Assembly (NCBI GenBank): GCA_016281605.1 | Contig: JAEEJA010000077.1 | Coordinates: 1-64,000 of the forward strand | Source: Lachnospiraceae bacterium | GTDB lineage: Bacteria > Bacillota > Clostridia > Lachnospirales > Lachnospiraceae | Length of the DNA stretch: 64,000 nucleotides | Direction of reading: 5' to 3' | Shown: positions 9,025 through 19,180 of the stretch, in pieces | Layout: each line of letters starts with the position of its first letter | Numbering within the stretch: the first letter of the stretch is position 1 | The notes under the pieces: model-generated | The model's input: the letters and a program-made list of their open reading frames with translations, nothing else | Told to the model about the DNA's origin: nothing | Database searches by the model: none | Made by a program: the position numbers and the translations under genes

Positions 9025-10650
9025 TTACAATACCACAAGTCTTACCTTCTTATCCAGCTCACCATTGATATAAAGCTCACAACTCGTAGTTTCAGCCTTC
9101 TTTGCAAATAAGTGAAGTGTCAGATAACCATTTCCCTTTTTCATACGGTTTTTCAGCACATATTTTGAACCGAACTTAATCTTTATCATACGCTTATCAG
9201 TCAAAAGATCAATGTTATCAGACGGTATCCTTATGGTTCCGTTTTTATTGAGGGGTAACGAACATGAATAATCGTAATCCTTATCTATCATTTCATTTAC
9301 CATGGAAAGACCATGACCTTGACCATAAATCTCATCAAAGAAGCCAAGCTCACTCATCCTCTTATAGATAAGCTTTCCTACAAGGCTATAACCTATCTCA
9401 TTAAAATGTACCGTTCCATGAAGTACACTGGGTGGAGTCATGCCTTTTGTCATGTAATTCAGATCCTCTTCGCTAGGTGTAATCCCTGCATCCTTAAGGG
9501 CTTGAGTAGACATGTACTCTCTTAAGTTGATGTAATGCTTTCCATACTCATTTTCCATAGCACTCTCAAGTTCTTTCCTCTCCTCCGGAGTACCGGAATG
9601 AAGCCCTACTATTATGTACTTATTATGGTTGACGGCCTGATTGTTTATGATTGCTCTTTGATATGCAATCAATTCGCGAACATTTTCATATCCGCCGTTC
9701 TGACCAATAAATATAATCGGAATAAACTCTCTGTACCGAAGTGCAGTCTCGAATATTATTTGTGTGCCCTTCTTAACTTCAACCGGGTACTTTTCTCCCT
9801 CTACTTCCATATCACGCTTGAAGTAGTAAATATTATCTTCTTTGTTGATTCTGGAAGCATTTGTCGAGTAGAGTTTACCGTATACGCCATTTATATAAAC
9901 ATTGGTATTGTGAATGAAGGCTGTAAGCTTATCTGATGCAGATCTAAACTCTATCTCAACTCTACCGTCATCGGCCGGAATAGTGAATTTCTTAGTGGTG
10001 AGAACTCTTATAGAGCCTGTGTGGGCAGCTATCGATATAGCATCCTCACCGGAAAATCCCATGTTTACTACATTGTCATAAGGTCTGGTCTCTAAATCAC
10101 CACCCGAAAGACGGTCATATATACACTGCTGAAGCACATCAGGATAAGTAATTCCGTAACCTCCGGTACCGTTCGTAAGTGAGTCTCCCCAGCATACAAC
10201 TCCCGTATGTCCAACTTCTTCATTAAAGCCTTCAAGGTAAATACCATTTTTTTCGTAATAATCTATAATATCATCCGTAGTTTCTGTGTGTTCCTCGGGT
10301 TCTATCAGGTTACTGTAACCTCCATGATCCCCGGCAACAGGCTCCGGATGGGTTAAAACATAACTTTTTGTAAATATATTCTCCTCAGGCATAGAGGCTA
10401 ATACAATCTCACTCGATTCTTCTTCGTAATTATCCCCATAAAGCAACTTATTGGCTTCATGATTACTTGTATCAAATATGGAAACATCAGAAAGGCTGTT
10501 ACTGCCATATATATAAGAATCATCTAAATCCGCTTCGATGCATTTGATATCGGTGGTAAAAATACTTACCTCTATAGGACGCGTGCCACCCGCATGAGCG
10601 GATGGCAGCACGATTGCGATACAAAGCACTATAAATAATAATATGAACAT
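9025..10650 (-). CDS. Secreted SGNH/GDSL-family hydrolase
   Basis: The 541-residue product begins with a hydrophobic signal segment ending near SAHAGG. After a region of about 130 acidic residues it carries the block I motif CWGDSLTNGTGG, with the nucleophile Ser in GDSL. A later GQNGG segment fits block III. The segment GTVHFNEIGY near residue 415 holds the His expected of the catalytic Asp-His block. This family contains esterases, acetylxylan esterases and peptidoglycan O-acetyl esterases; the substrate is unknown. A C-terminal beta-rich extension of about 80 residues follows. The start lies 10 bp after the pgi stop with only a weak ribosome-binding site, so it is probably translated as part of a pgi transcript. 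Confidence 0.8.
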   Translation of the reverse strand: MFILLFIVLCIAIVLPSAHAGGTRPIEVSIFTTDIKCIEADLDDSYIYGSNSLSDVSIFDTSNHEANKLLYGDNYEEESSEIVLASMPEENIFTKSYVLTHPEPVAGDHGGYSNLIEPEEHTETTDDIIDYYEKNGIYLEGFNEEVGHTGVVCWGDSLTNGTGGYGITYPDVLQQCIYDRLSGGDLETRPYDNVVNMGFSGEDAISIAAHTGSIRVLTTKKFTIPADDGRVEIEFRSASDKLTAFIHNTNVYINGVYGKLYSTNASRINKEDNIYYFKRDMEVEGEKYPVEVKKGTQIIFETALRYREFIPIIFIGQNGGYENVRELIAYQRAIINNQAVNHNKYIIVGLHSGTPEERKELESAMENEYGKHYINLREYMSTQALKDAGITPSEEDLNYMTKGMTPPSVLHGTVHFNEIGYSLVGKLIYKRMSELGFFDEIYGQGHGLSMVNEMIDKDYDYSCSLPLNKNGTIRIPSDNIDLLTDKRMIKIKFGSKYVLKNRMKKGNGYLTLHLFAKKAETTSCELYINGELDKKVRLVVL

Positions 10651-10660
10651 AAATCTGTTA

Positions 10661-12010
10661 TTAATCTAATCTCTTTAAAAGCTCTTCCCTCTGTGCCTCA
10701 AATCCAGGCTTACCAAGGAGTGCAAACATATTTTTCTTGTAAGATTCAACTCCCGGCTGATTAAACGGATTAACTCCAAGTGTATAACCACTTACACCAC
10801 AGGCAAACTCGAAGAAGTAGAAAAGCTCTCCGAGAGCAAACTCAGTCTGATCAGGTACGATAACTCTAAGGTTTGGTACATTTCCATCAGTATGAGCAAG
10901 CTGTGTACCCTTGCAAGCACTCTTGTTTATGAAATCCATAGTCTTTCCTGCCAAATAATTAAGGCCGTCAAGATCAACATCTTCCTTCTCTATCTCTATA
11001 TCAAATGTAGGAGTAGAAAGCTCTATAACTGTCTCGAACATAAGACGACTTCCGTCCTGGATATACTGACCCATGGAATGAAGATCTGTAGTAAAGTCAC
11101 AAGCTGCAGGGAAGATACCCTTTTGATCCTTACCTTCACTCTCGCCGTAAAGCTGCTTCCACCACTCAGCAACGAAGTGCATACACGGCTCGTAGTTAGC
11201 TAATATCTCAACAGACTTACCCTTTCTGTGAAGTATATTTCTGATAGCAGCATACTTAAGAGCATCATTCTCTTCAAACTCAGCATTGAGACAGATGCTT
11301 CTCATAGTTTTAGCACCTTCCATAAGCTTATCTATATCAGCTCCGCTGACAGCTATAGGAAGAAGACCAACTGCTGTAAGCACAGAAAAACGTCCTCCTA
11401 CATCATCCGGAACAACAAATGTCTCGTAACCCTCTGCATTGGAAAGATTCTTGAGAGCTCCCTTTTCCTTATCTGTTGTAGCATAGATTCTCTTAGCTGC
11501 TCCATCTTTGCCATAACGCTCTTCGAGGATTTTTTTGAATACTCTAAATGCAACTGCAGGCTCTGTAGTTGTACCTGACTTACTGATGATATTAACCGAG
11601 AAATCTCTGTCTCCAATAACCTCAAGAAGCTGTTTAAGGTAAGTTCCGCTTAAATTGTTTCCACAATAATAAATTTCCGGAGTCTTGCGGATTTCCTTAG
11701 ATACACTGTTGTAAAAACCATGGCGTAAAAATTCGATAGCTGCTCTCGCTCCAAGGTAAGAACCACCTATACCAATAACTACAAGCACTTCAGAGTCTGA
11801 CTTAATCTTCTCTGCCGCTGCCTTGATTCTGGCGAATTCCTCTTTGTCATAATTTTCAGGAAGATCAATCCAACCAAGGAAATCCTTTCCTGCACCTGTA
11901 CCCTCTACGAGTACCTTTTTTGCATCGAGAATTATCTTCTCCATGGCCTTCACTTCATCTGCTGATATACAGTTTACAAGTGAGTAATCAAATTTTACAT
12001 TTGCTGACAT
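10661..12010 (-). CDS. pgi: Glucose-6-phosphate isomerase
   Basis: The 449-residue cytoplasmic enzyme interconverts glucose-6-phosphate and fructose-6-phosphate. Family signatures visible are [11 protein letters not shown] near residue 80, the sugar-phosphate-binding [24 protein letters not shown], and the [14 protein letters not shown] segment near the C terminus. The length fits the Firmicutes type. The gene is divergent from citrate synthase across a 282-bp gap and is followed directly by the SGNH hydrolase gene. Confidence 0.96.
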   Translation of the reverse strand: MSANVKFDYSLVNCISADEVKAMEKIILDAKKVLVEGTGAGKDFLGWIDLPENYDKEEFARIKAAAEKIKSDSEVLVVIGIGGSYLGARAAIEFLRHGFYNSVSKEIRKTPEIYYCGNNLSGTYLKQLLEVIGDRDFSVNIISKSGTTTEPAVAFRVFKKILEERYGKDGAAKRIYATTDKEKGALKNLSNAEGYETFVVPDDVGGRFSVLTAVGLLPIAVSGADIDKLMEGAKTMRSICLNAEFEENDALKYAAIRNILHRKGKSVEILANYEPCMHFVAEWWKQLYGESEGKDQKGIFPAACDFTTDLHSMGQYIQDGSRLMFETVIELSTPTFDIEIEKEDVDLDGLNYLAGKTMDFINKSACKGTQLAHTDGNVPNLRVIVPDQTEFALGELFYFFEFACGVSGYTLGVNPFNQPGVESYKKNMFALLGKPGFEAQREELLKRLD

Positions 12011-12214
12011 TTTTTTAACCCTTTCCTTCTACTTTGAAATAAGTATAAAACACTGCTAACATAGGTCTAAACTGTAGTTTTGGCCACTTGCCATTCTTAG
12101 CCCAAGTATATATTAGCATACCTATTTTATACATTCATACATCATAAATCAAGTACAGATTTCTTAACTTTTTAAAAAAATTGTGAAATCCTTAAAATAA
12201 GGGCTTTCTAACAT

Positions 12215-12243
12215 TTGTATTTTTATTGATTTTAGTGTATAAT
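12215..12243 (+). promoter_or_regulatory. Sigma-A type promoter of citrate synthase
   Basis: TTGTAT (12215-12220) and a perfect TATAAT (12238-12243) are separated by 17 bp. The start codon is 50 bp downstream and is preceded by GGAGGA. The rest of the 282-bp divergent gap shows no other feature I can support. Confidence 0.8.
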
Positions 12244-12292
12244 ACTCATTTAGATAACAGAATTAGACAAAGAAAAGACTGGAGGAAGAAAA

Positions 12293-13639
12293 ATGAGTTT
12301 TCAGGAACATACCTTCGAATATGCTCTTGAAATGGTGAATGAATGCCAGAAGAGCGATTATATTGATAATGAATTGTTTGAAAAATTAGGCGTTAACAGA
12401 GGCCTTCGCGATCTAAACGGAAAAGGCGTAGTAACAGGTCTAACCAATATTTCTAAAATCGTTTCATTTAAAGAAACAAACGGAGAACGTATACCTTGCG
12501 ACGGTGAATTATGGTATAGAGGCTATAATGTCCAGGATTTGGTAAAAAATCACTCTTATGATGGATTTGGCTTTGAAAGATCTACATTTTTACTATTATT
12601 CGGCAGACTTCCGGATGATAAAGAGTTCGATGAATTTAAGCAAATACTCTCAGAGAACCGAGACCTCCCTACAAACTTTACAAGAGATATAATCATGAAA
12701 GCTCCATCCAAAGATATCATGAATTCAATGACAAGAAGTATCCTTACTTTGGCGTCTTACGATTCATCTGCCATGATGACAGATGTATCAAATTGTATCA
12801 GACAGAGTATATCTCTTATATCCACCTTCCCTATGCTGGCAGTTTATGCTTATCACGCTTATAATCATTATGAAAACATGGAAAGCATGTACATCCACAG
12901 ACCGGATCCAAAGCTTTCTACAGCGGCCAATATACTCAAGATGCTTCGTGCAGACGAAAAGTACACTTCAACAGAGGAAAATGTGCTGGACGTGGCTCTC
13001 ATGCTTCATATGGAGCACGGTGGCGGTAATAACTCTACATTTACTACAAGAGTAGTAACTTCATCAGGATCTGACACTTACTCTTCCATAGCAGCCGGTA
13101 TGTGTTCCCTTAAGGGCCCTAAGCACGGCGGAGCAAACATAAAGGTCATGAAAATGATGGACAATATTCGCTCAAATGTTTCCGATTGGGAAGATAAAGA
13201 GGAGATTAAAGCCTACCTTACAAAGATGCTAAATAAAGAGGTATTTGATAAAAAGGGTCTTATCTACGGTATGGGACATGCAGTTTACTCTATATCAGAT
13301 CCTCGTGAACGTATCTTTAAGGATTATGTGCTAAAGCTTGTTAAAGAGAAGGGACGAGAGAAAGACCTTGCCCTATATCAAAACATAGAGGACATCGCAC
13401 CTGAAGTAATAGCCGAAAAACGTAAGATATATAAGGGCGTTAGTCCTAACGTAGATTTTTACAGTGGTTTTGTTTATGAGATGCTTGGCATACCTACAGA
13501 GCTCTACACTCCTCTCTTTGCTATTGCACGTATCTCCGGCTGGAGTGCACATCGTATAGAAGAGATAATAGGTGCAGGAAAGATAATAAGACCTTCTTAT
13601 ATAAGTATCATGGAAGCTAATGACATTTATAATAAATAA
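12293..13639 (+). CDS. gltA: Citrate synthase
   Basis: The 448-residue enzyme condenses oxaloacetate and acetyl-CoA to citrate. It shows the conserved EHGGGNNSTF segment, GPKHGGAN, the active-site GMGHAVY followed by DPRE, and the NVDFYSGFVYEMLGIP segment with the catalytic Asp. This is the longer clostridial form with an N-terminal extension of about 60 residues. It is one of very few plus-strand genes in the window, has its own promoter and terminator, and is therefore monocistronic. In such anaerobes it most likely feeds glutamate synthesis through a partial TCA pathway; no aconitase or isocitrate dehydrogenase gene is adjacent. Confidence 0.95.
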   Translation: MSFQEHTFEYALEMVNECQKSDYIDNELFEKLGVNRGLRDLNGKGVVTGLTNISKIVSFKETNGERIPCDGELWYRGYNVQDLVKNHSYDGFGFERSTFLLLFGRLPDDKEFDEFKQILSENRDLPTNFTRDIIMKAPSKDIMNSMTRSILTLASYDSSAMMTDVSNCIRQSISLISTFPMLAVYAYHAYNHYENMESMYIHRPDPKLSTAANILKMLRADEKYTSTEENVLDVALMLHMEHGGGNNSTFTTRVVTSSGSDTYSSIAAGMCSLKGPKHGGANIKVMKMMDNIRSNVSDWEDKEEIKAYLTKMLNKEVFDKKGLIYGMGHAVYSISDPRERIFKDYVLKLVKEKGREKDLALYQNIEDIAPEVIAEKRKIYKGVSPNVDFYSGFVYEMLGIPTELYTPLFAIARISGWSAHRIEEIIGAGKIIRPSYISIMEANDIYNK

Positions 13640-13648
13640 TTATAAAAT

Positions 13649-13696
13649 AAGATTACTCCTAGAGAGGATTTACTTCTTTAGGAGTAATCTTTTTTC
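13649..13696 (+). terminator. Rho-independent terminator of citrate synthase
   Basis: Perfect 13-bp arms (AAGATTACTCCTA and its complement) enclose a loop of about 18 bases and are followed by six Ts. It begins 10 bp after the gltA stop. Confidence 0.92.
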
Positions 13697-13755
13697 TTAT
13701 ATAGTGCCAATTAAGAATAATAATTAATGATTCCCTCGAACTATCCAAATCCTCA

Positions 13756-16700
13756 TCAGTTGGAAAGTGCCGGTATGATAACTGTTGCGGTGTACGTCTT
13801 TCCTTTGTAAACCGCATAAACAGTTACATCCACAGTATAGAAGGATTCTGTCAGATAGTCATAGGTTGGCGTGATAGCGCAATGTCCTAAACCATTCTCA
13901 TTAACCGGATAATAATCACTGTTACTTGACCACTTTACATTTGCCTGTTCTGAATCATCTATGCCTGAAAGTGAAAATTGAATTGTTGACCAGTCAAGAC
14001 CGGATACCATAAATATTTCATCAAACCTCTCATAGCTTGGTACTACAGATATTTCACTTACGTTTATCTTACACGTAAACTCTTCTCCCATCCACCATGC
14101 TCTCAGTATCGTTTCTCCATTCTTTAAGCCTTTTATGGTACATACATTTCCATTTTGTGTTATGCTTGCTATCTCTGTACTATCCAGTCCGAATTCAACT
14201 TCTTTGTTATGGATTCCTTCTAGTGTTATCGTCTTTTCTACATCCTTACCAAGACTAACTGACGTTAATGACAATCTTGGATTAACAACATATACTATAC
14301 ATGATGAAGCTAGTTCTCCAACCTTTGCGGTTATGATTGCTTTACCTTCACTTATGGCAGTTACATATCCACCTGCACTTACGGTTGCTACACCGGGTGC
14401 AGAAGACTCCCATGTAACCGTTCCCACAGCATCTTCCGGATAAAGAGCATCTTCAGCACCTATGTACATAACAAGCTCGCTATTATTAAGCTTAAATGCT
14501 CCATTTCCAACCATTATTGGCAACTTATAATTCTTTGATCCGTAGGTGATTATTACAGAAGTAAGACCATCAAGTAATCCTGTAGCTACACCCTTATTAT
14601 CGATACTGCATACATTAGTGTCTGAACTTGTAAACTTTAACTCTGATGTATTTACCAAACCATTTAGATTAGATACTTCAAATGTGATACTTGTACCAAC
14701 TGCAACCGATGCCTCTGTGGGTGTAATGGTTACTCCAATACCATACTCCCTGGCTATATATTCAACTACCTTATATCTTGCTTCTACGCTGTTTTGACCC
14801 GGTCCCCACGCATTTTCTACCCAAAGACCAACAAGCTGTGCATATCTTTTATTATTTTCAGCAGTTATTGCTCCACTATCACTTGTTAGATTTGTATAAC
14901 CCGATGCTTCAGCAGGTGAACTCTTACCAAACATTGTTTTTATGGAATTATAAACCGTCATAAGACGCGTAAGTCTAAGTCCCTCATCTTCATCCTTACT
15001 AAACCAATAACCTTCATCATAGGACATAAGTCCTTGATCGATAAATGCTTCCATTATCTTTTCATTTTCAAGTGCCTTTGCCTCTATCAACATACGATTT
15101 TCATATCTTTGCTCAAACTGAGCTTTTAGCTTAGAATCAGCCAGAGAACGAAGTTTTTCCTTCAGTTCCGTATTATTATCAAATTCACTGTTGGATAAGC
15201 CCATAGCCTCACGATAAGTATCTAACTCCTTGATAATATAATCTCTGTAAACAAATTTCATGGAAGACCTGAAAGAATCCCACTCTTCATCTGTTGATGG
15301 GTGAGTACCCTCATAACCAAAGACTCCCTTGTCATTTCCGCAATATGCCTCAAATGCATTTTCCATTCCCTTATCAACCCAGTCCTGAACTTGTGCTTCC
15401 CAAATCTGATCAAAAAACTGAGTTGTTTTTACTATAGGAATATTGGACGCAACCGCTTTCATAATTGATGTTCCTGCATCAGCGTAATTACCGTCACATA
15501 TATGTGTAATGGTTTCCGGAACCGCACCTGCAACAGATGTAGCATATCCAAACCACTTTTGTTTATCTATATTCTCACATAGGGTTTTTGAGATAATTTC
15601 TGTTGCTTTTGATGTAAATCCTGCTTCATCTCCCGCATACCCCGACTTCAAAAGACTTATAAAATCACTACTCTTTCCCAGCTGCTCTTCTATTTGCTCT
15701 CTTATATCTCCCCAACCTCTGTCTTCTGTAAGTCCCATGTCGTCCAGGACAAAGCCTGCGAAGCTTTCAACCACCTTACCTGCAAGCTCCACCTGTTGGT
15801 CTGCAGTATAATCCTTTATAGCTTCGATCTTGGCTGCATTTTGTACAAGATGCTTCTTAGCCACTTTAAGTGCCTTAAAGTCTGAAAAATGATCTGTCTT
15901 AAATGTCATAATGCCCGCAGAAAGATCGTAAACATCCGGTGTTATGTAATAAGTTTTACCATTAAATATATAAGCCGCACGATAATTATAAAGTTCACTT
16001 GCCGATACGCTGTTCTTTAGATTAATCCTTATGGTTACTTCTTTATTGAGTCTTACATGCTCCATACCATCTACGGTAATACTTAGTACTTCTCCGTCAG
16101 AACTAACATTTACCTTAGTAGATACATCAAATGCGCCTGCCGGAATCTTTACTTCATAATTATCCCCTGAAAGCGTTCCGATAGTCGTAATGGCACCTGC
16201 ACTGACATCACCTGTTTTCTTGGTTTTTGTAAATGTTTGATTGACACTTTCATCATTTTCATTGTCGTTATAAGATGGATTGGTTGTAGGTGCCGGTGTC
16301 TTTGCAGGTGATGGTGATTTGGATGGCGTAGGTGTAGCAGAAGTAGTTTTTTTAGTTGTATTGTAATTCGTTTTATTGATTACATTTACATTGCAACGAT
16401 ACTTTTTCTTTTTAACTTTTCCTATTATTTTTGTAGAGCCTATGCTCATAGCATAAAGGGTACACTTGTTTTTCTTTCCGGAAATCCTGGTTATAGCAGA
16501 GCTTTTTACCTTCCACTTTACTTTCTTTCTGAGTTTCTTCTTCATGTTGATAATCTTTAATGTATGACTATCACCCTTTATGATATTTACGGTTCTGGAA
16601 TTGATAAATGTCTTCTTTGTTTTGATAACATTCATTACATATACATATTTATGATTCTGATAAGTGGCATAAACATTGGTTTTACCAACTTTATTTGCCA

Positions 16701-17172
16701 TTATAAAACCGTAATTGTTTATACTTTTTACATTTCCTATACTATAATCCTCAACCGACCAGCTTACTTCACCTCCACTAGCAGCAGAGAGTTTGATATA
16801 TCCGGTCTGTCCCTTATATATGTTAAATGAACCGACCTGTGTAGTTGACGGTGTCGGGGAAGGGGTCACGGTAGGTGAAGCAGAAGGCGATACCGACGGT
16901 GACGGTGTCAAAGTATAAGTGTAAGTATTGGTGGTAGTAGTTGTGGTCGTAGTTGTTGTAGTCGTTGTGCTTGAAGATGATGAAGACTCACCCGCATGAA
17001 AATCTGAGTATATTATCTTAATCTCTCCATCCTTAAACTCACTTTCATTCTCCGGTATAATGGCAGCCAAAGTGTAGGATCCCCTAAGAGAAACCAATAA
17101 AACTATAACAATTCCGAAAACAAGATATAATAAACTTTTACTTACATGACTTTTATCATTTGCCTTTTCCAT
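13756..17172 (-). CDS. Large secreted surface protein with Ig-like (Big2) domains
   Basis: This 1138-residue product has an N-terminal signal or anchor segment (about residues 16-36). A low-complexity linker follows, with a run of 13 Thr and a TPSPSVSPSASPT stretch. Next come lysine-rich Big2-like beta domains and a second Pro/Ser linker. A ZU5-like segment (IPAGAFDVSTKV) follows around residue 345. A helical domain of about 300 residues is of no family I know. The C terminus has further bacterial Ig-like repeats such as TWESSAPGVATVSAGGYV. There is no LPXTG motif. The role is probably adhesive or structural. The start at 17172 is preceded by AGAGG at seven bases; the open frame extends 23 codons further without a better site. 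Confidence 0.85.
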   Translation of the reverse strand: MEKANDKSHVSKSLLYLVFGIVIVLLVSLRGSYTLAAIIPENESEFKDGEIKIIYSDFHAGESSSSSSTTTTTTTTTTTTTNTYTYTLTPSPSVSPSASPTVTPSPTPSTTQVGSFNIYKGQTGYIKLSAASGGEVSWSVEDYSIGNVKSINNYGFIMANKVGKTNVYATYQNHKYVYVMNVIKTKKTFINSRTVNIIKGDSHTLKIINMKKKLRKKVKWKVKSSAITRISGKKNKCTLYAMSIGSTKIIGKVKKKKYRCNVNVINKTNYNTTKKTTSATPTPSKSPSPAKTPAPTTNPSYNDNENDESVNQTFTKTKKTGDVSAGAITTIGTLSGDNYEVKIPAGAFDVSTKVNVSSDGEVLSITVDGMEHVRLNKEVTIRINLKNSVSASELYNYRAAYIFNGKTYYITPDVYDLSAGIMTFKTDHFSDFKALKVAKKHLVQNAAKIEAIKDYTADQQVELAGKVVESFAGFVLDDMGLTEDRGWGDIREQIEEQLGKSSDFISLLKSGYAGDEAGFTSKATEIISKTLCENIDKQKWFGYATSVAGAVPETITHICDGNYADAGTSIMKAVASNIPIVKTTQFFDQIWEAQVQDWVDKGMENAFEAYCGNDKGVFGYEGTHPSTDEEWDSFRSSMKFVYRDYIIKELDTYREAMGLSNSEFDNNTELKEKLRSLADSKLKAQFEQRYENRMLIEAKALENEKIMEAFIDQGLMSYDEGYWFSKDEDEGLRLTRLMTVYNSIKTMFGKSSPAEASGYTNLTSDSGAITAENNKRYAQLVGLWVENAWGPGQNSVEARYKVVEYIAREYGIGVTITPTEASVAVGTSITFEVSNLNGLVNTSELKFTSSDTNVCSIDNKGVATGLLDGLTSVIITYGSKNYKLPIMVGNGAFKLNNSELVMYIGAEDALYPEDAVGTVTWESSAPGVATVSAGGYVTAISEGKAIITAKVGELASSCIVYVVNPRLSLTSVSLGKDVEKTITLEGIHNKEVEFGLDSTEIASITQNGNVCTIKGLKNGETILRAWWMGEEFTCKINVSEISVVPSYERFDEIFMVSGLDWSTIQFSLSGIDDSEQANVKWSSNSDYYPVNENGLGHCAITPTYDYLTESFYTVDVTVYAVYKGKTYTATVIIPALSN

Positions 17173-17271
17173 ACATCTACCTCTCTTTCTCATTTTAATC
17201 ATTTGAATACAATATGATAAGCGAATCTTATCGAAAGTCACCTAAAAAATTTCTGCATAATCAAACGATCT

Positions 17272-17305
17272 TTTTGTCAAGACTCGCTTGCGAGTCTTGA
17301 CAAAA
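17272..17305. repeat. Perfect CAAGACTCGC palindrome with T/A flanks
   Basis: This is the most complete copy of the family, with 16-bp perfect arms (TTTTGTCAAGACTCGC) and a two-base loop. It is symmetrical and could end transcription in both directions. Its core is identical to 62-83, and related forms occur at 22303-22324 and 30267-30294. Confidence 0.85.
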
Positions 17306-17505
17306 TTTCCTGTATGTTATATTAATTATATTAATTCTGCTGCTCTCCGAACGATCTGATATATATGCATATATTATATACTACAAATTAATAATTAGAA
17401 ATGTATTATAGTAAATCGTCAATGACAAAAAGAAGTTTATCGTGGTTTTGACCAAACACCGGACCATTTAAAAAAATCTGATATAGATATAAGTATTATA
17501 AATAA

Positions 17506-17557
17506 TAAAAAACGCTACTATTCTCAGATATAACCCCTGTGAACAGTAACGTTTTTT
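17506..17557 (-). terminator. Terminator after the 80-residue protein gene
   Basis: An interrupted stem with arms starting AAAAAACG and ending CGTTTTTT carries six Ts on the minus-strand side. It lies 45 bp past the stop codon at 17602. Confidence 0.7.
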
Positions 17558-17601
17558 CAATAAATGATATTCTTTTAAATTATCAATTCGCCACTAAAAT
17601 A

Positions 17602-17844
17602 TTAGAAAGTTTTTACATTGTTATTATGATTATAATTTGCCATCTTCTGACTTATGGAATCAGCCATTTCTTTATACTTTTTATACATCTTATCATTTAA
17701 CTTTCCTGATTCCTTAAGTTCTTCAAGTCTTCTAAGATAAGTCTGATAATCTTCCTGAGCAGCATCCTTGTAATTATTTCTGCAATTCATGTTCACAGAA
17801 TCAAAGAGTGCTTCAAGCTCTGCATTTTTCTTATCCCAAAACAT
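17602..17844 (-). CDS. Small helical protein of unknown function
   Basis: The 80-residue product is charged, rich in Lys, Glu, Asn and Tyr, and predicted to be almost all helix with a coiled-coil character. It has no signal or membrane segment. I do not recognise it. An upstream in-frame ATG at 17901 would extend it into repeat DNA, while the ATG at 17844 has AAGGAAAGGG eight bases upstream and is preferred. It is followed by its own terminator and lies downstream of serA, separated by a terminator, so it is probably transcribed alone. Confidence 0.7.
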   Translation of the reverse strand: MFWDKKNAELEALFDSVNMNCRNNYKDAAQEDYQTYLRRLEELKESGKLNDKMYKKYKEMADSISQKMANYNHNNNVKTF

Positions 17845-17903
17845 CGCTAAATCCCTTTCCTTAAATCGAGCAGCGAAGGGTAACGTGTACCCTGCTCCCA
17901 TGC

Positions 17904-17957
17904 GAGTGGTCGGTCAGCTATTCTGAAATCTTCCTTTCGACAACTCTGCGATAGTAA
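17904..17957. repeat. TCGGTCAGCT...CTCTGCGATA repeat, copy 1
   Basis: A block of about 52 bp is clearly related to 25292-25346, sharing TCGGTCAGCT, TTCCTTTCGA and ACTCTGCGATA in order. In both places it lies directly on the 3' side of a rho-independent terminator. It is a dispersed intergenic repeat of unknown origin; a much weaker relative lies near 125-150. Confidence 0.7.
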
Positions 17958-17990
17958 AACCAGCCAAGTCACTTTTAGACCTGGCCGGTA
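17955..17990 (-). terminator. Terminator of the serC-serA operon
   Basis: A 12-bp stem with two mismatches (ACCGGCCAGGTC against GACTTGGCTGGT) is followed on the minus strand by TTTTAC. It lies about 28 bp past the serA stop. Confidence 0.8.
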
Positions 17991-18016
17991 ATAATTTCAA
18001 ATATTAAAAGTAAAAA

Positions 18017-19180
18017 TTACTTTATTACTCTGACTCTGATAACACCATCGATAGCCTTTACTTCATCTACGATAGCGCCTGTCGTAGCTGAATCAATATC
18101 AATAATTGAATAAGCATAATCTCCGCGGCTCTTATCTGTGATATGAGCGATGTTTACATTTTCCTTAGCAAAGAGTGATGTAAACTGAGCAATCATATTT
18201 GGCGTGTTTTTATGAACGATTGTAATTCTTCCTGCTGAATCGCACTTTCCTGCGTCACAGTTTGGCATATTAACTGAATTCTTGATATTACCGTCCTCTA
18301 AGTAAGCTCTAAGCTCTTCTGCAGCCATCATAGCGCAGTTATCTTCGGACTCTTCTGTCGAAGCACCTAAGTGAGGTGTAGCTATAACGTTAGGGAATGT
18401 TACAACCTTTGCATTTGGAAAATCAGTTACATACTTACCAACTTTTCCGCTCTTTAAAGCCTCTCCCATATCATCATCATTTACAAGCGTATCTCTTGAG
18501 AAGTTAAGGATTACGATTCCTTCCTTCATCTTATCAAATGCATCTTTATTAAGCATGCCCTTTGTGCTGTCAAGTAAAGGTACATGAATTGTGATAAAAT
18601 CACACATCTTATAAAGTTCATCATATGATTTTAAGATAGTTACATCTCTGTTAAGCGAAACTGCATTAGCAACCGAAAGATACGGATCCACTCCATAAAC
18701 CTGCATACCAAGACGGTTAGCAATGTTAGCAACCTGAACTCCGATGGCTCCAAGTCCGATAACACCGAGTTTCTTGCCCTTTACTTCTGATCCTGCAAAG
18801 TTTTTCTTTGCCTTTTCCATGTCCTTGTTGATTTCAGCATCTTCCTTGTTTTCCTCAACCCACTTCATACCACCGTATATATCACGGCAAGCAAGAAGCA
18901 TACCAGCCACAACAAGTTCCTTAACACCATTTGCATTAGCACCGGGAGTGTTGAAAACCACGATTCCCTTTTCTGCACAGGCATCAAGAGGAATATTATT
19001 AACTCCTGCACCTGCTCTTGCTACTGCAAGAAGTGATTCAGGAAGATCCATGTCATGCATGGAAGCGCTTCTTACAAGCACTGCTTCTGCTTCGTTTATG
19101 TCCTCTGTCATTGCATAATTATCATCAAATATGTCTAATCCAACCTGAGCGATAGGATTGAGTGTTTTATACTTAAACAT
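18017..19180 (-). CDS. serA: D-3-phosphoglycerate dehydrogenase
   Basis: The 387-residue NAD-dependent enzyme oxidises 3-phosphoglycerate to 3-phosphohydroxypyruvate, the first step of serine synthesis. It shows the nucleotide-binding GLGAIGVQVANIANRLG near residue 140, the catalytic Arg in NFSRDTLV, and the catalytic His in ATPHLGAST. A C-terminal ACT domain of about 70 residues begins at RITIVHKNTP and likely mediates serine feedback. It overlaps the serC stop codon by one base (TAATG), so the two are translationally coupled in an operon. Confidence 0.95.
   Translation of the reverse strand: MFKYKTLNPIAQVGLDIFDDNYAMTEDINEAEAVLVRSASMHDMDLPESLLAVARAGAGVNNIPLDACAEKGIVVFNTPGANANGVKELVVAGMLLACRDIYGGMKWVEENKEDAEINKDMEKAKKNFAGSEVKGKKLGVIGLGAIGVQVANIANRLGMQVYGVDPYLSVANAVSLNRDVTILKSYDELYKMCDFITIHVPLLDSTKGMLNKDAFDKMKEGIVILNFSRDTLVNDDDMGEALKSGKVGKYVTDFPNAKVVTFPNVIATPHLGASTEESEDNCAMMAAEELRAYLEDGNIKNSVNMPNCDAGKCDSAGRITIVHKNTPNMIAQFTSLFAKENVNIAHITDKSRGDYAYSIIDIDSATTGAIVDEVKAIDGVIRVRVIK

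Larger units (their letters stand above)
17173..17601. other. Gene-free region upstream of the surface protein
   Basis: The region holds the perfect palindrome at 17272-17305 and the terminator at 17506-17557, both listed separately. Between them the DNA is very AT-rich and I see no other supported feature. Confidence 0.6.
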